Below the pieces are notes generated by a model. It did not search any database, was not told the DNA's origin, and saw nothing but the letters and a program-made list of their open reading frames with translations. Both the position numbers and the translations under genes were made by a program. Shown here in pieces: positions 56,437-64,000 of a stretch of DNA of 64,000 nucleotides (its first letter is position 1; the number at the start of each line of letters is the position of its first letter). The stretch is from an uncultured Campylobacter sp. (GTDB taxonomy: Bacteria > Campylobacterota > Campylobacteria > Campylobacterales > Campylobacteraceae), in assembly GCF_947255105.1 (NCBI RefSeq), contig NZ_CAMYFP010000006.1:19994-83993 (forward strand). Direction: 5' to 3'.

Positions 56437-57844
56437 CAATAAAACCTTTAAAAATCATTAAGACTACTATCTCAAATATGCAAAAAAGAGCAATAAAGGA
56501 GAGTTTTTTGGGGCAAATTATAGCCAAAAAATTGCCAAAGCCAAATTCCTTCAGGTTCATAACAAAAAGAAAAATTCCAGATATCGAGCTTGCAAGTGCC
56601 AGTCCTGCAGCGCCAAGCGGCTTTATAAGAATTATAGAAAAAACTAGAGTAACTAAAAGACTTTTTATAGCTATCTTTGCAGCTATGTCTTGACGCATTT
56701 TAGCATACAGCCAGAGTGAAAAGAGCTTTGCAAGTCCAAAAGGGATGAGCCCTACCATATACATGGATAAAACCTTTGCACACTCAACTGTATCTGCTTT
56801 GTTAAACGCGCCTCTTTCAAAGATGAGCCAGACAATCTCTTTGCTAAGCAAAATACCGCCGATTGTAGAGGCCAAAAGTAAAAATAAAAGTAGATAAAAT
56901 GCCTTACTTAAGCCATCTATCGCCTCTTTTTCACTGCCTAGCTTAATCTTTTTGCTAATAGTTGGAAAGATAGCAGTAGAAAGTGCGATGGCAAAAAGCG
57001 CAAGTGGGAGCTGAAAAATCCTGTTTGCATAGTAGAGATAACTTATACTTCCAAAGGCCAAAAAGCTTGCAAACCAAGTATCAAAAAATGTCCCAAGCTG
57101 AGCAACAGAGGAGCCAATAACGCCATTATAAAAGCCCTTATAAAAGCCTTTTGTATCTTTCTTATCTGCTCTTTTACCATGAAAAATAGCGCCAAGTCCT
57201 TTGGTAAGTAGCTTTAACATACCTGTAAACTTAAGAGCAATTATATGTACCAAAGCTTGAAGAAGTCCACCAACCACAACGCCGATACTAAGGTATAAAA
57301 CTACGCTTTCTTTGGGTAGGTTTCTTGATAAAAGTAGAGCAACTATCATGGAGATATTTAAAAGTGCAGTTGAAAAGGCTGTCGTTGCAAAATGGGCTTT
57401 GTAGTGGAGCAAACTTGCAAAAAGAGTGACAACAAAGATAAAGCTTAGATATAAAAAGTTTATCCTTACATATGGAACTGCCATCTCTATGGTCTTGCTA
57501 TCAAATCCAATGGCTATTAATTTAGTAAAAAAGGGGGCAAAAACAGCTACAAGCAGAGTTAAAATGGTAATAAATAAGAAAAATCTTATAAGCACGCTTG
57601 CAACAAAAGTTGCCTTTCTTCTAGCTCTTACAAAGCCCGGTAAAAAGGCTTGTGTAAAGGCTCCCTCGCCAAAAAGTCTTCTAAATAAATTTGGCAATTT
57701 AAAGGCTATAAAAAAGATATCGCTCCAAACTCCAGCGCCCAAAATCCCAGCCGTTAGAAGATCTCTAAAGAGCCCTAGAATTCTTGAAGTCAAGATACCT
57801 GCGCTATTTGTAAAAAATCCTGCAAAAACTCTTTTTTTAGTCAA
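56423..57844 (-). CDS. murJ: Lipid II flippase MurJ
   Basis: 473 residues with about 14 TM helices. The MviN/MurJ N-terminus is [27 protein letters not shown], followed by [30 protein letters not shown]. MurJ carries lipid II across the inner membrane. The start is TTG 57844, with AGG about 10 bases upstream; no ATG fits the conserved N-terminus. It shares a divergent promoter with the mla operon. Confidence 0.92.
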   Translation of the reverse strand: MTKKRVFAGFFTNSAGILTSRILGLFRDLLTAGILGAGVWSDIFFIAFKLPNLFRRLFGEGAFTQAFLPGFVRARRKATFVASVLIRFFLFITILTLLVAVFAPFFTKLIAIGFDSKTIEMAVPYVRINFLYLSFIFVVTLFASLLHYKAHFATTAFSTALLNISMIVALLLSRNLPKESVVLYLSIGVVVGGLLQALVHIIALKFTGMLKLLTKGLGAIFHGKRADKKDTKGFYKGFYNGVIGSSVAQLGTFFDTWFASFLAFGSISYLYYANRIFQLPLALFAIALSTAIFPTISKKIKLGSEKEAIDGLSKAFYLLLFLLLASTIGGILLSKEIVWLIFERGAFNKADTVECAKVLSMYMVGLIPFGLAKLFSLWLYAKMRQDIAAKIAIKSLLVTLVFSIILIKPLGAAGLALASSISGIFLFVMNLKEFGFGNFLAIICPKKLSFIALFCIFEIVVLMIFKGFIDGYL

Positions 57845-57871
57845 GTTAAACTACCTATATAATTTAAAGTA

Positions 57872-57898
57872 AAGAATGATTATATTATAATTATTCTT
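57872..57898. promoter_or_regulatory. Back-to-back -10 boxes of murJ and mlaE inside a 27-bp palindrome
   Basis: The pattern is AAGAAT-n-ATTATA-n-TATAAT-n-ATTCTT, centred at 57885. TATAAT at 57886-57891 faces mlaE (30 bases to its TTG); its mirror at 57884-57879 faces murJ (35 bases). Both distances suit a -10 element. The two polymerases could not bind at once. Confidence 0.65.
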
Positions 57899-57920
57899 AT
57901 TTTTTAATTTAAGGTTAAAT

Positions 57921-59015
57921 TTGGAAAAAGCCTCTTTTAATGTAGATAAAAATAAAATTTCTCTTGATGGTGTTTGGACTTATAGTGCCGATAAAAACAG
58001 CATTAGGCTTCTTAAAGAAGAGATGGCAAATTTGCAAAATGAAGTTATTTTTGATATGTCAAATTTAAAAGAGCTAGACTATGCTTTGGCTATCATTATC
58101 TGCAGGTTTAGCCTACAAAATAACCTTAAAATAAAGCTTATCAACTCAAACAAAACTTATGACGCAATCTTTGCCCTAACAAAAAATCAATCTTTGCAAA
58201 ATAGCTATAAATTTAAAAAGCAAAATATCTTTGAAGAGATTGGAGTTGCTGTTTATGGGGCTTTTTTAAGTTTTATGAGCTTTTTAAATTTCTTAGGCGA
58301 GCTCTCTATAAAAACTCTCTACAACCTCTTAAATTTCAGAAAAATAAGGCTAAAAACTATCTCAAATATCTGCAAAGATGGTGGAATCAACTCTATCTTT
58401 ATAGTCTGTCTGACCTCTTTTTTGATAGGTGTTGTGCTTATTTATATCGGTTCTGAGATGCTTGCTGATTTTGGAGCCACTTTTTTTATAGTTGAGATTA
58501 TGGGAATGCTTACATTTAGGGAGTTAAGCCCACTGATCGCAGCTATTGTTGTGGCTGGAAGAAGTGCTTCATCTTTTACTGCAGAGATTGGTGTTATGAA
58601 GATAACTGATGAGATTGATGCGATGAAGACGATGGGTTTTGATCCATTTGTAAATTTGGTCATTCCACGTATCATAGCGATGGCGCTAATCATGCCATTT
58701 GTGGTCTTTTTGGCTGATATGGCAAGTGTTTTGGGACAGCTTTTAGTATCATACTACTATCTAGATATTGATCTTTTTGTCTATTTTGATAGAGTTAAAA
58801 ACTTAGTTGAGATAAGGCACTTTTATTTGGGACTTTTAAAAGCGCCGTTTTTTGGCTTGGCTATTGCGCTGATTGGCTGTTTTAGAGGTTTTGAAGTGAG
58901 TAAAAATTCGCTTAGTATTGGAAGGCTTACTACAAAAAGTGTTGTCAATGCGATATTTTGGGTCATTATGATAGATTGTATCTTTGCAATATTGTTTATG
59001 AAAGTTGGCTGGTAA
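57921..59015 (+). CDS. mlaE: MlaE-type permease with fused N-terminal STAS domain
   Basis: 364 residues. Residues 1-95 resemble a STAS domain (SLDGVWTYSADKNSIRLL...VIFDMSNLKELDYALAIIIC), the fold of the separate E. coli MlaB. Residues 120-364 form the MlaE permease with five to six TM helices (FLIGVVLIYIGSEMLADFGATFFIVEIMGMLTFRELSPLIAAIVVAGRSASSFTAEIG). Mla systems move phospholipids between the envelope membranes. The TTG start has AAGG 6 bases upstream. It overlaps mlaF by one base. Confidence 0.88.
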   Translation: MEKASFNVDKNKISLDGVWTYSADKNSIRLLKEEMANLQNEVIFDMSNLKELDYALAIIICRFSLQNNLKIKLINSNKTYDAIFALTKNQSLQNSYKFKKQNIFEEIGVAVYGAFLSFMSFLNFLGELSIKTLYNLLNFRKIRLKTISNICKDGGINSIFIVCLTSFLIGVVLIYIGSEMLADFGATFFIVEIMGMLTFRELSPLIAAIVVAGRSASSFTAEIGVMKITDEIDAMKTMGFDPFVNLVIPRIIAMALIMPFVVFLADMASVLGQLLVSYYYLDIDLFVYFDRVKNLVEIRHFYLGLLKAPFFGLAIALIGCFRGFEVSKNSLSIGRLTTKSVVNAIFWVIMIDCIFAILFMKVGW

Positions 59016-59734
59016 TGCTTATTGAGGGTAAGAATTTAGTCGTTGGATATGGCGATAAGATACTGCATGAGAGTATAAATTTTCATATAAATGAGGCTGA
59101 AATTTATGGCTTTTTGGGAGGGAGTGGAAGTGGCAAAACTACTTTGATGAAAACTCTAATCTACCTAAAAGAGCCACTTAGCGGAAAAATCTATATGTTT
59201 GGCAAGGATTTGTGGTCGCTAAACTACAAAGAGAGAGAAAAAATCAAGCTAAAAACAGGGGTTACATTCCAATTTGGCGCACTTTTTTCATCGATGAGTG
59301 TGCTTGATAATATTGCCATTATGCTTAGAGAGTATAGCTCTTTGGATAGCAAAGATATCATCGATATAGCAATGTTTTGGCTTGATAAAGTTGGGCTTAA
59401 AGAGGAGTGTGCTACTCTTTTTCCAAGTGAGTTAAGTGGCGGCATGAAAAAGCGAGTTGCACTTGCTAGAGCTTTGGTTTTAAGTCCAAGAGTGCTTTTT
59501 TTGGATGAGCCAAACTCAGGACTAGATCCAGTTAGCTCTAGAGCTATGGATAGACTTATAATGAGTTTAAGAGATAGTCTTGGCATAACAGTTGTAGTGG
59601 TAACGCATGATGAGGAGAGTATCTTTACTATGCTTGATAGATTTTTGATAATAGGCAACAAAAAAGTGCTATTTGAGGGCAGTTTAGATGAGGCAAAAGC
59701 ACTAAAGAGCAATCCTCTAAGAGAGATTGTTTAG
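59015..59734 (+). CDS. mlaF: MlaF-type ABC transporter ATP-binding protein
   Basis: 239 residues from ATG 59015, which overlaps the mlaE TAA by one base; the in-frame upstream codon at 58958 was rejected. Walker A FLGGSGSGKTTLMKTL (~34), Q-loop GVTFQFGALFSSMSV, signature LSGGMKKRVALARAL, Walker B VLFLDEPNSGLDPVSS, H-loop VVTHDEES. The FQFGALFSSM and SGGMKKR patterns are typical of MlaF. Confidence 0.92.
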   Translation: MLIEGKNLVVGYGDKILHESINFHINEAEIYGFLGGSGSGKTTLMKTLIYLKEPLSGKIYMFGKDLWSLNYKEREKIKLKTGVTFQFGALFSSMSVLDNIAIMLREYSSLDSKDIIDIAMFWLDKVGLKEECATLFPSELSGGMKKRVALARALVLSPRVLFLDEPNSGLDPVSSRAMDRLIMSLRDSLGITVVVVTHDEESIFTMLDRFLIIGNKKVLFEGSLDEAKALKSNPLREIV

Positions 59735-59750
59735 ATAAAAGGAGCGATAG

Positions 59751-60611
59751 ATGGAAAATAAGAACTCTTTTACCATTGTTGGGATTTTTACTGTTTTGGT
59801 GGCTATACTTATAGTTTTATTTGTTGGTTGGATGACACTAAAATCAGATAAAAAAATTCACTACACAACATATTATATCTATGCAAAAGAGCTTCCAAAT
59901 GGGCTAAAAGAGGGAACTACGGTCAAATTTATGGGACTTTTGGCAGGTTATGTTAAAGATGTAAATTTTGTAAAAGATAGCAACTACAGCACCATAGAGA
60001 TAGTTGTTGATATTCAAAAGGACTTTCCAATCAAAAAAGATAGCATTGCAACTATTGAGATACAGGGCATTAGTGGTCTTATAGCACTAAATTTGACAAA
60101 GGGTGCTGGAGAGAGCTTTAAAAATGGCGAAAAACCTATAGTCTATCTTGATGATGGATTGTTAGCTAAATTTAACAAAGAGGCAAAAAACCTCTCTACC
60201 AAGATTGATACGACCTTAAAAAAGGTTGATTTATTGCTAAATGAGAGCAATCTAAAAAACTTTAGCGGCATCTTAAGCTCTTTAAATTTACTTACTTCAA
60301 ATTTAAGTAGCGAAAAAAACTTAGAAAAAATCGACTCTATCTTGCTAAATCTAGATCTAAATTTAAAAGATTTAAATAGCTTGATAAAAAGTGCTAACAA
60401 AAGTGCTCTAAATTTAAACCAAACATTAAGTTTAGTAAACTCGGCTATCAAAAGTGACAACTACAATCTAAAAGAGATCATTTCGCCAACTTTAGATGAG
60501 GTATCGCTAAGTCTAGATGAGTTTAAAAAACTTATAAATGAGCTTCAAAATACGCTATTTAGGCTTGAAGACAATCCATACGAGTTCTTTTTTAGAGATT
60601 TGCAAGAGTGA
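59751..60611 (+). CDS. mlaD: MlaD-type MCE-domain protein
   Basis: 286 residues: one N-terminal TM helix (SFTIVGIFTVLVAILIVLFVGWM), an MCE domain (~37-115, GLKEGTTVKFMGLLAGYVKDV) and a long helical C-terminus with leucine/asparagine-rich heptad-like repeats (~130-270, e.g. LLTSNLSSEKNLEKIDSIL). MCE hexamers bind lipid in the periplasm. The extended helical tail is longer than in E. coli MlaD (183 residues) and may form a tube or coil as in LetB/PqiB-like proteins. AAAGGAG precedes the ATG. Confidence 0.88.
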   Translation: MENKNSFTIVGIFTVLVAILIVLFVGWMTLKSDKKIHYTTYYIYAKELPNGLKEGTTVKFMGLLAGYVKDVNFVKDSNYSTIEIVVDIQKDFPIKKDSIATIEIQGISGLIALNLTKGAGESFKNGEKPIVYLDDGLLAKFNKEAKNLSTKIDTTLKKVDLLLNESNLKNFSGILSSLNLLTSNLSSEKNLEKIDSILLNLDLNLKDLNSLIKSANKSALNLNQTLSLVNSAIKSDNYNLKEIISPTLDEVSLSLDEFKKLINELQNTLFRLEDNPYEFFFRDLQE

Positions 60612-60625
60612 GTGAAAGGAAAAAT

Positions 60626-61183
60626 ATGTATAAAAATCTATTGGTTATCTTTGCTTTGATTTTTTTGAGTGGATGTGTTGATCTCTCCAAAAAAACTCCG
60701 CCAACAAGCTACTATAACCTAAGCTACAAAGGGCAAAAGTGCCATCAAATAGCGCCAAATGCATCCAAAATTTATATAGCAAATGTCAGGTCACTCAATC
60801 TATTTGATAGCAAGACAATTTTAGTTATTGATGGCGATAACAAGGTAATAAGAGTAGATGATGCAAAATATATAGCGCCTCCTAGCCAGATGGCTTTTAA
60901 TGCCATTGTAGATGCTATCGCCTCAAAATGTGAGTTTAAGGAGCTTTTTAGACCATCAAATGATATTTTGGCACTACATAGCTCGCTACTCTCTTTTTTG
61001 GTAGATGACAAAAAGGCAAAGATAGCTTTGGCATATGAGCTTAAAAAAGGGTCAAAAACTCTAAAGCAAGGCACTATAGAAAAGAGTTTGCAGCTAGAAA
61101 ATCTCTCATCAAAAAAGATTATAAAAGGGATGGAGAGCTGTTTGAATTTGGTCATAGATGAACTTTTAAAAGAGATAAAATGA
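60626..61183 (+). CDS. ABC-type transport auxiliary lipoprotein (PqiC-like)
   Basis: 185 residues from ATG 60626, placed after AAAGGAAAAAT; an in-frame GTG at 60608 overlaps mlaD but has no good site. The lipoprotein signal ends LIFLSGCVDL (lipid-attached Cys about residue 17). The mature part has TPPTSYYNLSY and IYIANVRSLNLFDSKTILVI...KYIAPPSQMAFNAIVDAI, typical of the ABC transport auxiliary (PqiC/LetC-like) family. It probably forms an outer-membrane contact for the MCE complex. Confidence 0.82.
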   Translation: MYKNLLVIFALIFLSGCVDLSKKTPPTSYYNLSYKGQKCHQIAPNASKIYIANVRSLNLFDSKTILVIDGDNKVIRVDDAKYIAPPSQMAFNAIVDAIASKCEFKELFRPSNDILALHSSLLSFLVDDKKAKIALAYELKKGSKTLKQGTIEKSLQLENLSSKKIIKGMESCLNLVIDELLKEIK

Positions 61184-61734
61184 TAGTAGAGATTGAGGGA
61201 ATTTTAACAAAACTTGAGCCTACAATGGCGGTTATTAAACTAAGCAGCGGGATTAGTTATGGAGTTATTATCTCGCTAAATTGCTCTTTGGTCTTAAAAG
61301 AGGGGCAAAAAACAGCACTTATCGTAAAGCAGATTGTTAGAGAAGATGCAAATTTGCTCTATGGCTTTAAAGATAGCGATGAAAAGATGATGTTTGAGCT
61401 ACTTTTAAAGGTAAGCGGAGTTGGCGCAAGCACGGCTATGGCAGTCTGTTCGACGCTAAATTTCAGCGACTTTACAAGTGCTATAGTAAATGGCGATATC
61501 AAAGTTTTAACTCAAGTCCCAGGAATTGGGCAAAAAACAGCAAGAAAAATGGTTGCAGAGCTAAGCGATGCAAAGCTAATTGGCAATGAGAGTTTAGAGA
61601 GTTATAAAAGTCAAAGCATAATGGCGCTTGAGAGTTTGGGCTTTAAAAAGGATAGGATACTTAAAGTTTTATCAACTTGCAAGTCAAAAAATACAGCCGA
61701 TCTTATAAAAGAGGCACTGAAAAAATTAGCATGA
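61180..61734 (+). CDS. ruvA: Holliday junction DNA helicase subunit RuvA
   Basis: 184 residues: OB-fold N-terminus (VEIEGILTKLEPTMAVIKLSSGISYGV), two helix-hairpin-helix motifs (LLKVSGVGASTAMAV, LTQVPGIGQKTARKMV) and a small RuvB-binding C-terminal domain (IMALESLGFKKDRILKVL). RuvA tetramers hold four-way junctions for RuvB. It overlaps the lipoprotein gene by 4 bp. Confidence 0.95.
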   Translation: MIVEIEGILTKLEPTMAVIKLSSGISYGVIISLNCSLVLKEGQKTALIVKQIVREDANLLYGFKDSDEKMMFELLLKVSGVGASTAMAVCSTLNFSDFTSAIVNGDIKVLTQVPGIGQKTARKMVAELSDAKLIGNESLESYKSQSIMALESLGFKKDRILKVLSTCKSKNTADLIKEALKKLA

Positions 61735-61744
61735 AAGGAAAAAA

Positions 61745-62779
61745 ATGAAATTTGCACTACTTTTTGGAGCACAAAGCTATGAACATGAGATTAGTATAGT
61801 CTCGGCAATTGCTCTTAAAAATCACCTAAAAATGGACTTAGTCTATATATTTTGCGATGAAAATAGAGACTTTTATCAAATCGATGATAAAAATATGAGA
61901 GCTAACTACTTTAAAGCTCTTGAGTTTAAAAAACTAAAGCCACTCACTTTAAAAAAGGGCGGTTTTTTTAGGCAGGGGCTTTTAAATGAGAGTAGGCTTG
62001 AGTTTGATGTCTGTATAAATTTGGTTCATGGAAGAGATGGCGAAGATGGCAAGATAGCGGCTTTGTTGGACTTCTTTGGAGTTAGCTATATTGGACCTAG
62101 ACTTGAGCCATCAGTTTTAAGCTATAGCAAGCTCTATACAAAATATCTTGCAAAGGTCGCTGGCGTAAAAACTCTTCCCTTTGAAACTATCACAAAAAAG
62201 AGTGATGTTACTCTAAACTATCCAATCATCATCAAGCCAACTCATCTTGGAAGCAGCTTAGGAATAGCTGTTGCAATAGACAAAACAGCACTTGACTATG
62301 CCAAAGATAGCGCTTTTGAATATGATGATAGCGCCATTATAGAACCATTTATAAAAGGTGTAAAAGAGTATAATTTAGCAGGCTGCAAGGTGGCAGATGA
62401 GTTTATATTCTCTACCATTGAAGAGCCAAAAAAAGAGACAAAAGATGGGATTTTAAGCTTTAAAGAGAAGTATCTTTTGTTTAGTGGCGAGCAAAAAAGC
62501 CAAGAGGCGCCTATTGATGAGAATATTAAGGCAAAGATCAAAGAGGCATTTTCTCAAATTTACAACTGCGGTTTTGATGGGGCCATCATTAGATGTGATT
62601 TTTTTGTGATAGATGATGAGGTCTATATCAATGAGATAAATCCCAATCCAGGTAGCTTAGCCTACTATCTCTTTGATGACTTTAGATCTGTTTTAGAAAA
62701 ACTTGCTCTAAATTTGCCAAAAGAGAAGCCTATATCTATAAAGTATAGCTATCTTGACTCTATCTCGTCGCACAAATAG
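61745..62779 (+). CDS. ddl: D-alanine-D-alanine ligase
   Basis: 344 residues, ATP-grasp fold: LLFGAQSYEHEISIVSA at the N-terminus, NLVHGRDGEDGKIAALLDFFGVSYIGP (~99-125), IIKPTHLGSSLGIAVA, and metal-ligand EINPNPGSLAYYLF. It makes the D-Ala-D-Ala end of the peptidoglycan stem. In C. jejuni ruvA and ddl have the same order. GAAAGGAAAAA lies before the ATG. Confidence 0.96.
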   Translation: MKFALLFGAQSYEHEISIVSAIALKNHLKMDLVYIFCDENRDFYQIDDKNMRANYFKALEFKKLKPLTLKKGGFFRQGLLNESRLEFDVCINLVHGRDGEDGKIAALLDFFGVSYIGPRLEPSVLSYSKLYTKYLAKVAGVKTLPFETITKKSDVTLNYPIIIKPTHLGSSLGIAVAIDKTALDYAKDSAFEYDDSAIIEPFIKGVKEYNLAGCKVADEFIFSTIEEPKKETKDGILSFKEKYLLFSGEQKSQEAPIDENIKAKIKEAFSQIYNCGFDGAIIRCDFFVIDDEVYINEINPNPGSLAYYLFDDFRSVLEKLALNLPKEKPISIKYSYLDSISSHK

Positions 62780-62801
62780 TTTATTTGTCTTGATATCTTA
62801 A

Positions 62802-62827
62802 ATTTTATGTATTATAATACATAAAAT
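62802..62827. promoter_or_regulatory. 26-bp perfect palindrome over the -10 of the orphan antitoxin gene
   Basis: Arms ATTTTATGTATTA and TAATACATAAAAT, no spacer. The -10 TATAAT (62813-62818) sits at the centre, 25 bases before the ATG. This is the standard position for self-repression by Phd/YefM antitoxins, which bind short palindromes over their promoter. Confidence 0.65.
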
Positions 62828-62842
62828 AAAAAATAGGGCGTG

Positions 62843-63073
62843 ATGATGACTAGTTTTAAAAAAGATGAGATATTTACAGCCACACAGGTGGTGAGAAATT
62901 TTAGCAAAATACTCTCTGATGTAAGTAGCCAGAAGATTCAAAAGGCAATTATTGTAAAAAATAACAACTTTGAAGCAGTTCTTTTAAGCATACAGGAGTA
63001 TGAACGGCTTCAAAAGGCGGTTGAACTTTTAAATATCGTCTATGCAAAAAAAAGGTCTCAAAATGGCGATTAA
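62843..63073 (+). CDS. Phd/YefM-type antitoxin-like protein without a toxin partner
   Basis: 76 residues (start at the first of two ATGs, 62843 or 62846, after AGGG). FTATQVVRNFSKILSDVSS followed by KAIIVKNNNFEAVLLSIQEYERLQKA is the Phd/YefM DNA-binding fold. The C-terminal toxin-binding tail is short (VELLNIVYAKKRSQNGD). The next ORF is an alpha/beta hydrolase and not a RelE, ParE or Doc toxin. It overlaps this hydrolase by 11 bp. It may act as an autoregulated transcription factor. C. jejuni appears to have a similar small gene after ddl. Confidence 0.75.
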   Translation: MMTSFKKDEIFTATQVVRNFSKILSDVSSQKIQKAIIVKNNNFEAVLLSIQEYERLQKAVELLNIVYAKKRSQNGD

Positions 63074-64000
63074 GACTATTCGTTACAAAAATAGAGAGTA
63101 TAAAGTAGCTTATGAGATTCGCAACCAACAGATAGAGCCATATGTGCTTATTCTTCATGGCTGGGGTGCTTCTAAAGAGCTTATGATAAAGGCTTTTAGC
63201 AAAAATATCACCAAATATAGACAGATTTATATAGATTTGCCAGGTTTTGGTGGAAGTAGCATAATAGAGCCATTTTCTACAAAAGACTATGCAAACATTT
63301 GTCACATCTTTATAGAAGAGCTTGGTCTTTATCCAAAGATTGTTATGGGACATAGTTTTGGCGGAAAGATAGCCACGCTTCTTAGCCCTTCAAATTTGGT
63401 GCTTTTAAGCAGCGCTGGGATAATTGAAGAAAAAAGCAGCACTGTTAAGATAAAGATAGCTCTATTTAAGTTTTTAAAACTTTTTGGGTTGGGTAGATTT
63501 TATCGGCTCTTTGCGACCAAAGATGTAGCGGGTATGAGTAGGGTGATGTATGATACTCTAAAGATAGTTATAAATGAAGACTTCACAAAAGAGTTTTGCA
63601 AATTTGAGGGTGAGGCGCTCATTTTTTGGGGCAAAGAAGACAGCGCTACCAAACTGCAAAGTGGCGAAAAAATTCATAAACTTATAAAAAATAGCAAGTT
63701 TTATCCACTTGATGGTGATCACTTTTTCTTTTTGATGCACTCTGGGTTTATTGGTAAGATGATTGACGAGTGGCAGACACAAGCAGAGTTAGGTGATAGA
63801 GGCGATTTAAATTTCAAAGATGGCAATAGACAGATGGAGCTGCTTATCGATGAGGCGCTAAGTGAGGCTGACACTTCAAAAGAAAAAGAGGGCTTGGGCG
63901 AAGATAAACTAGAAGATAAACTAGAAGATAAACTAGAAGATAAACTAGAAGATAGAGTAGAAGATAGAGTAGAAGATAGAGTAGAAGATAGAGTAGAAGA
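63063..64000 (+). CDS. Alpha/beta hydrolase with tandem-repeat C-terminal tail (incomplete)
   Basis: Runs off the right edge; at least 312 residues from ATG 63063. The fold is clear: oxyanion LILHGWGAS (~28), nucleophile elbow MGHSFGGKIA (Ser ~99), acid in IFWGKEDSAT and His in LDGDHFFFL (~221). The core ends near residue 240. Residues ~240-279 are a charged linker, then EDKL x4 and EDRV x4 follow to the edge, coded by perfect 12-bp repeats. The reaction is unknown (esterase, lipase or similar). In C. jejuni a hydrolase gene sits between this small gene and murF. Confidence 0.85.
   Translation, partial: MAIKTIRYKNREYKVAYEIRNQQIEPYVLILHGWGASKELMIKAFSKNITKYRQIYIDLPGFGGSSIIEPFSTKDYANICHIFIEELGLYPKIVMGHSFGGKIATLLSPSNLVLLSSAGIIEEKSSTVKIKIALFKFLKLFGLGRFYRLFATKDVAGMSRVMYDTLKIVINEDFTKEFCKFEGEALIFWGKEDSATKLQSGEKIHKLIKNSKFYPLDGDHFFFLMHSGFIGKMIDEWQTQAELGDRGDLNFKDGNRQMELLIDEALSEADTSKEKEGLGEDKLEDKLEDKLEDKLEDRVEDRVEDRVEDRVE
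63900..64000 (+). repeat. 12-bp coding tandem repeat (4 x GAAGATAAACTA, then at least 4 x GAAGATAGAGTA)
   Basis: Four identical copies of GAAGATAAACTA (63900-63947) are followed by four identical copies of GAAGATAGAGTA (63948-63995) and the start of another unit at the window edge. The repeat is in frame (EDKL then EDRV), so gain or loss of units keeps the reading frame. The array continues beyond the window. Confidence 0.95.

Noticed and set aside
62840..64000. The antitoxin-like gene plus hydrolase as a classical toxin-antitoxin pair
   Set aside because: The downstream protein is a complete alpha/beta hydrolase with a full catalytic triad and is not a known toxin family. A pairing is possible but unsupported.

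Overview
The window is AT-rich, densely coded chromosome from a member of the Campylobacterota, most likely a Campylobacter. Evidence: the gene blocks aroB-mscS-mtaB-ftsH-like-mogA, htpG-SH3 protein-purQ-purS-purC-ctpA/clpB, cysS-msbA-pyrD-M16-dapA-fabL-like, and ruvA-ddl-small protein-hydrolase resemble Campylobacter jejuni gene order as I remember it. A Campylobacter-type Cts DNA-transformation operon is also present. Genes overlap by a few bases, TTG and GTG starts are frequent, and AAATTT-type sequence fills the gaps. No rRNA, tRNA, CRISPR array or insertion sequence was seen. The species cannot be named from this alone.

Layout. 1-5361 (+): aroB tail, an MscS channel, the tRNA methylthiotransferase MtaB, an FtsH-like AAA protein without its protease motif, and MogA. 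5399-7358 (-): LptB, TsaE, an S4 RNA-binding protein and a HugZ-family haem protein behind a Fur-like site. 7531-11949 (+): argG, rplI, hslV, hslU, era. 12015-21264 (+): nine overlapping genes for a type II secretion / type IV pilus-like machine used for DNA uptake. 21340-25761 (+): ftsK, ftsW, murG. 25850-33944 (+): a five-gene Dpp/Nik-type ABC transporter followed by a three-gene siderophore-type (FecBCD-like) transporter. 33945-34179: a short-period tandem-repeat array and a shared terminator. 34180-40355 (-): htpG, an SH3-domain envelope protein, purQ, purS, purC, ctpA. 40490-43069 (+): clpB. 43102-45388: an accessory patch with a double zinc-ribbon membrane protein and an acyltransferase, the latter lying between two copies of the 3' end of the next gene. 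45389-57844 (-): an RTX/propeller-like exported protein, then yggS, rseP, pgsA, a FabL-like reductase, dapA, an M16 peptidase, pyrD, msbA, cysS, murJ. 57921-64000 (+): an Mla-type lipid transporter, ruvA, ddl, an orphan Phd/YefM-type antitoxin and an alpha/beta hydrolase whose tail becomes a perfect 12-bp tandem repeat running off the window.

Themes. Most of the window serves envelope building (LptB, MsbA, MurJ, MurG, FtsW, Ddl, Mla), protein quality control (HslUV, ClpB, HtpG, CtpA, RseP, FtsH-like) and nucleotide/amino-acid synthesis. The observations most worth a second look are: the duplicated 76-bp gene tail flanking the acyltransferase; the EDKL/EDRV repeat tail of the last gene; paired palindromes at the htpG promoter; the abutting divergent -10 boxes between murJ and the mla operon; the operator-like palindrome over the orphan antitoxin's -10; the 13/20-bp repeat array at 34002-34149; the internally duplicated zinc-ribbon membrane protein; and the FtsH-like protein that cannot be a zinc protease.
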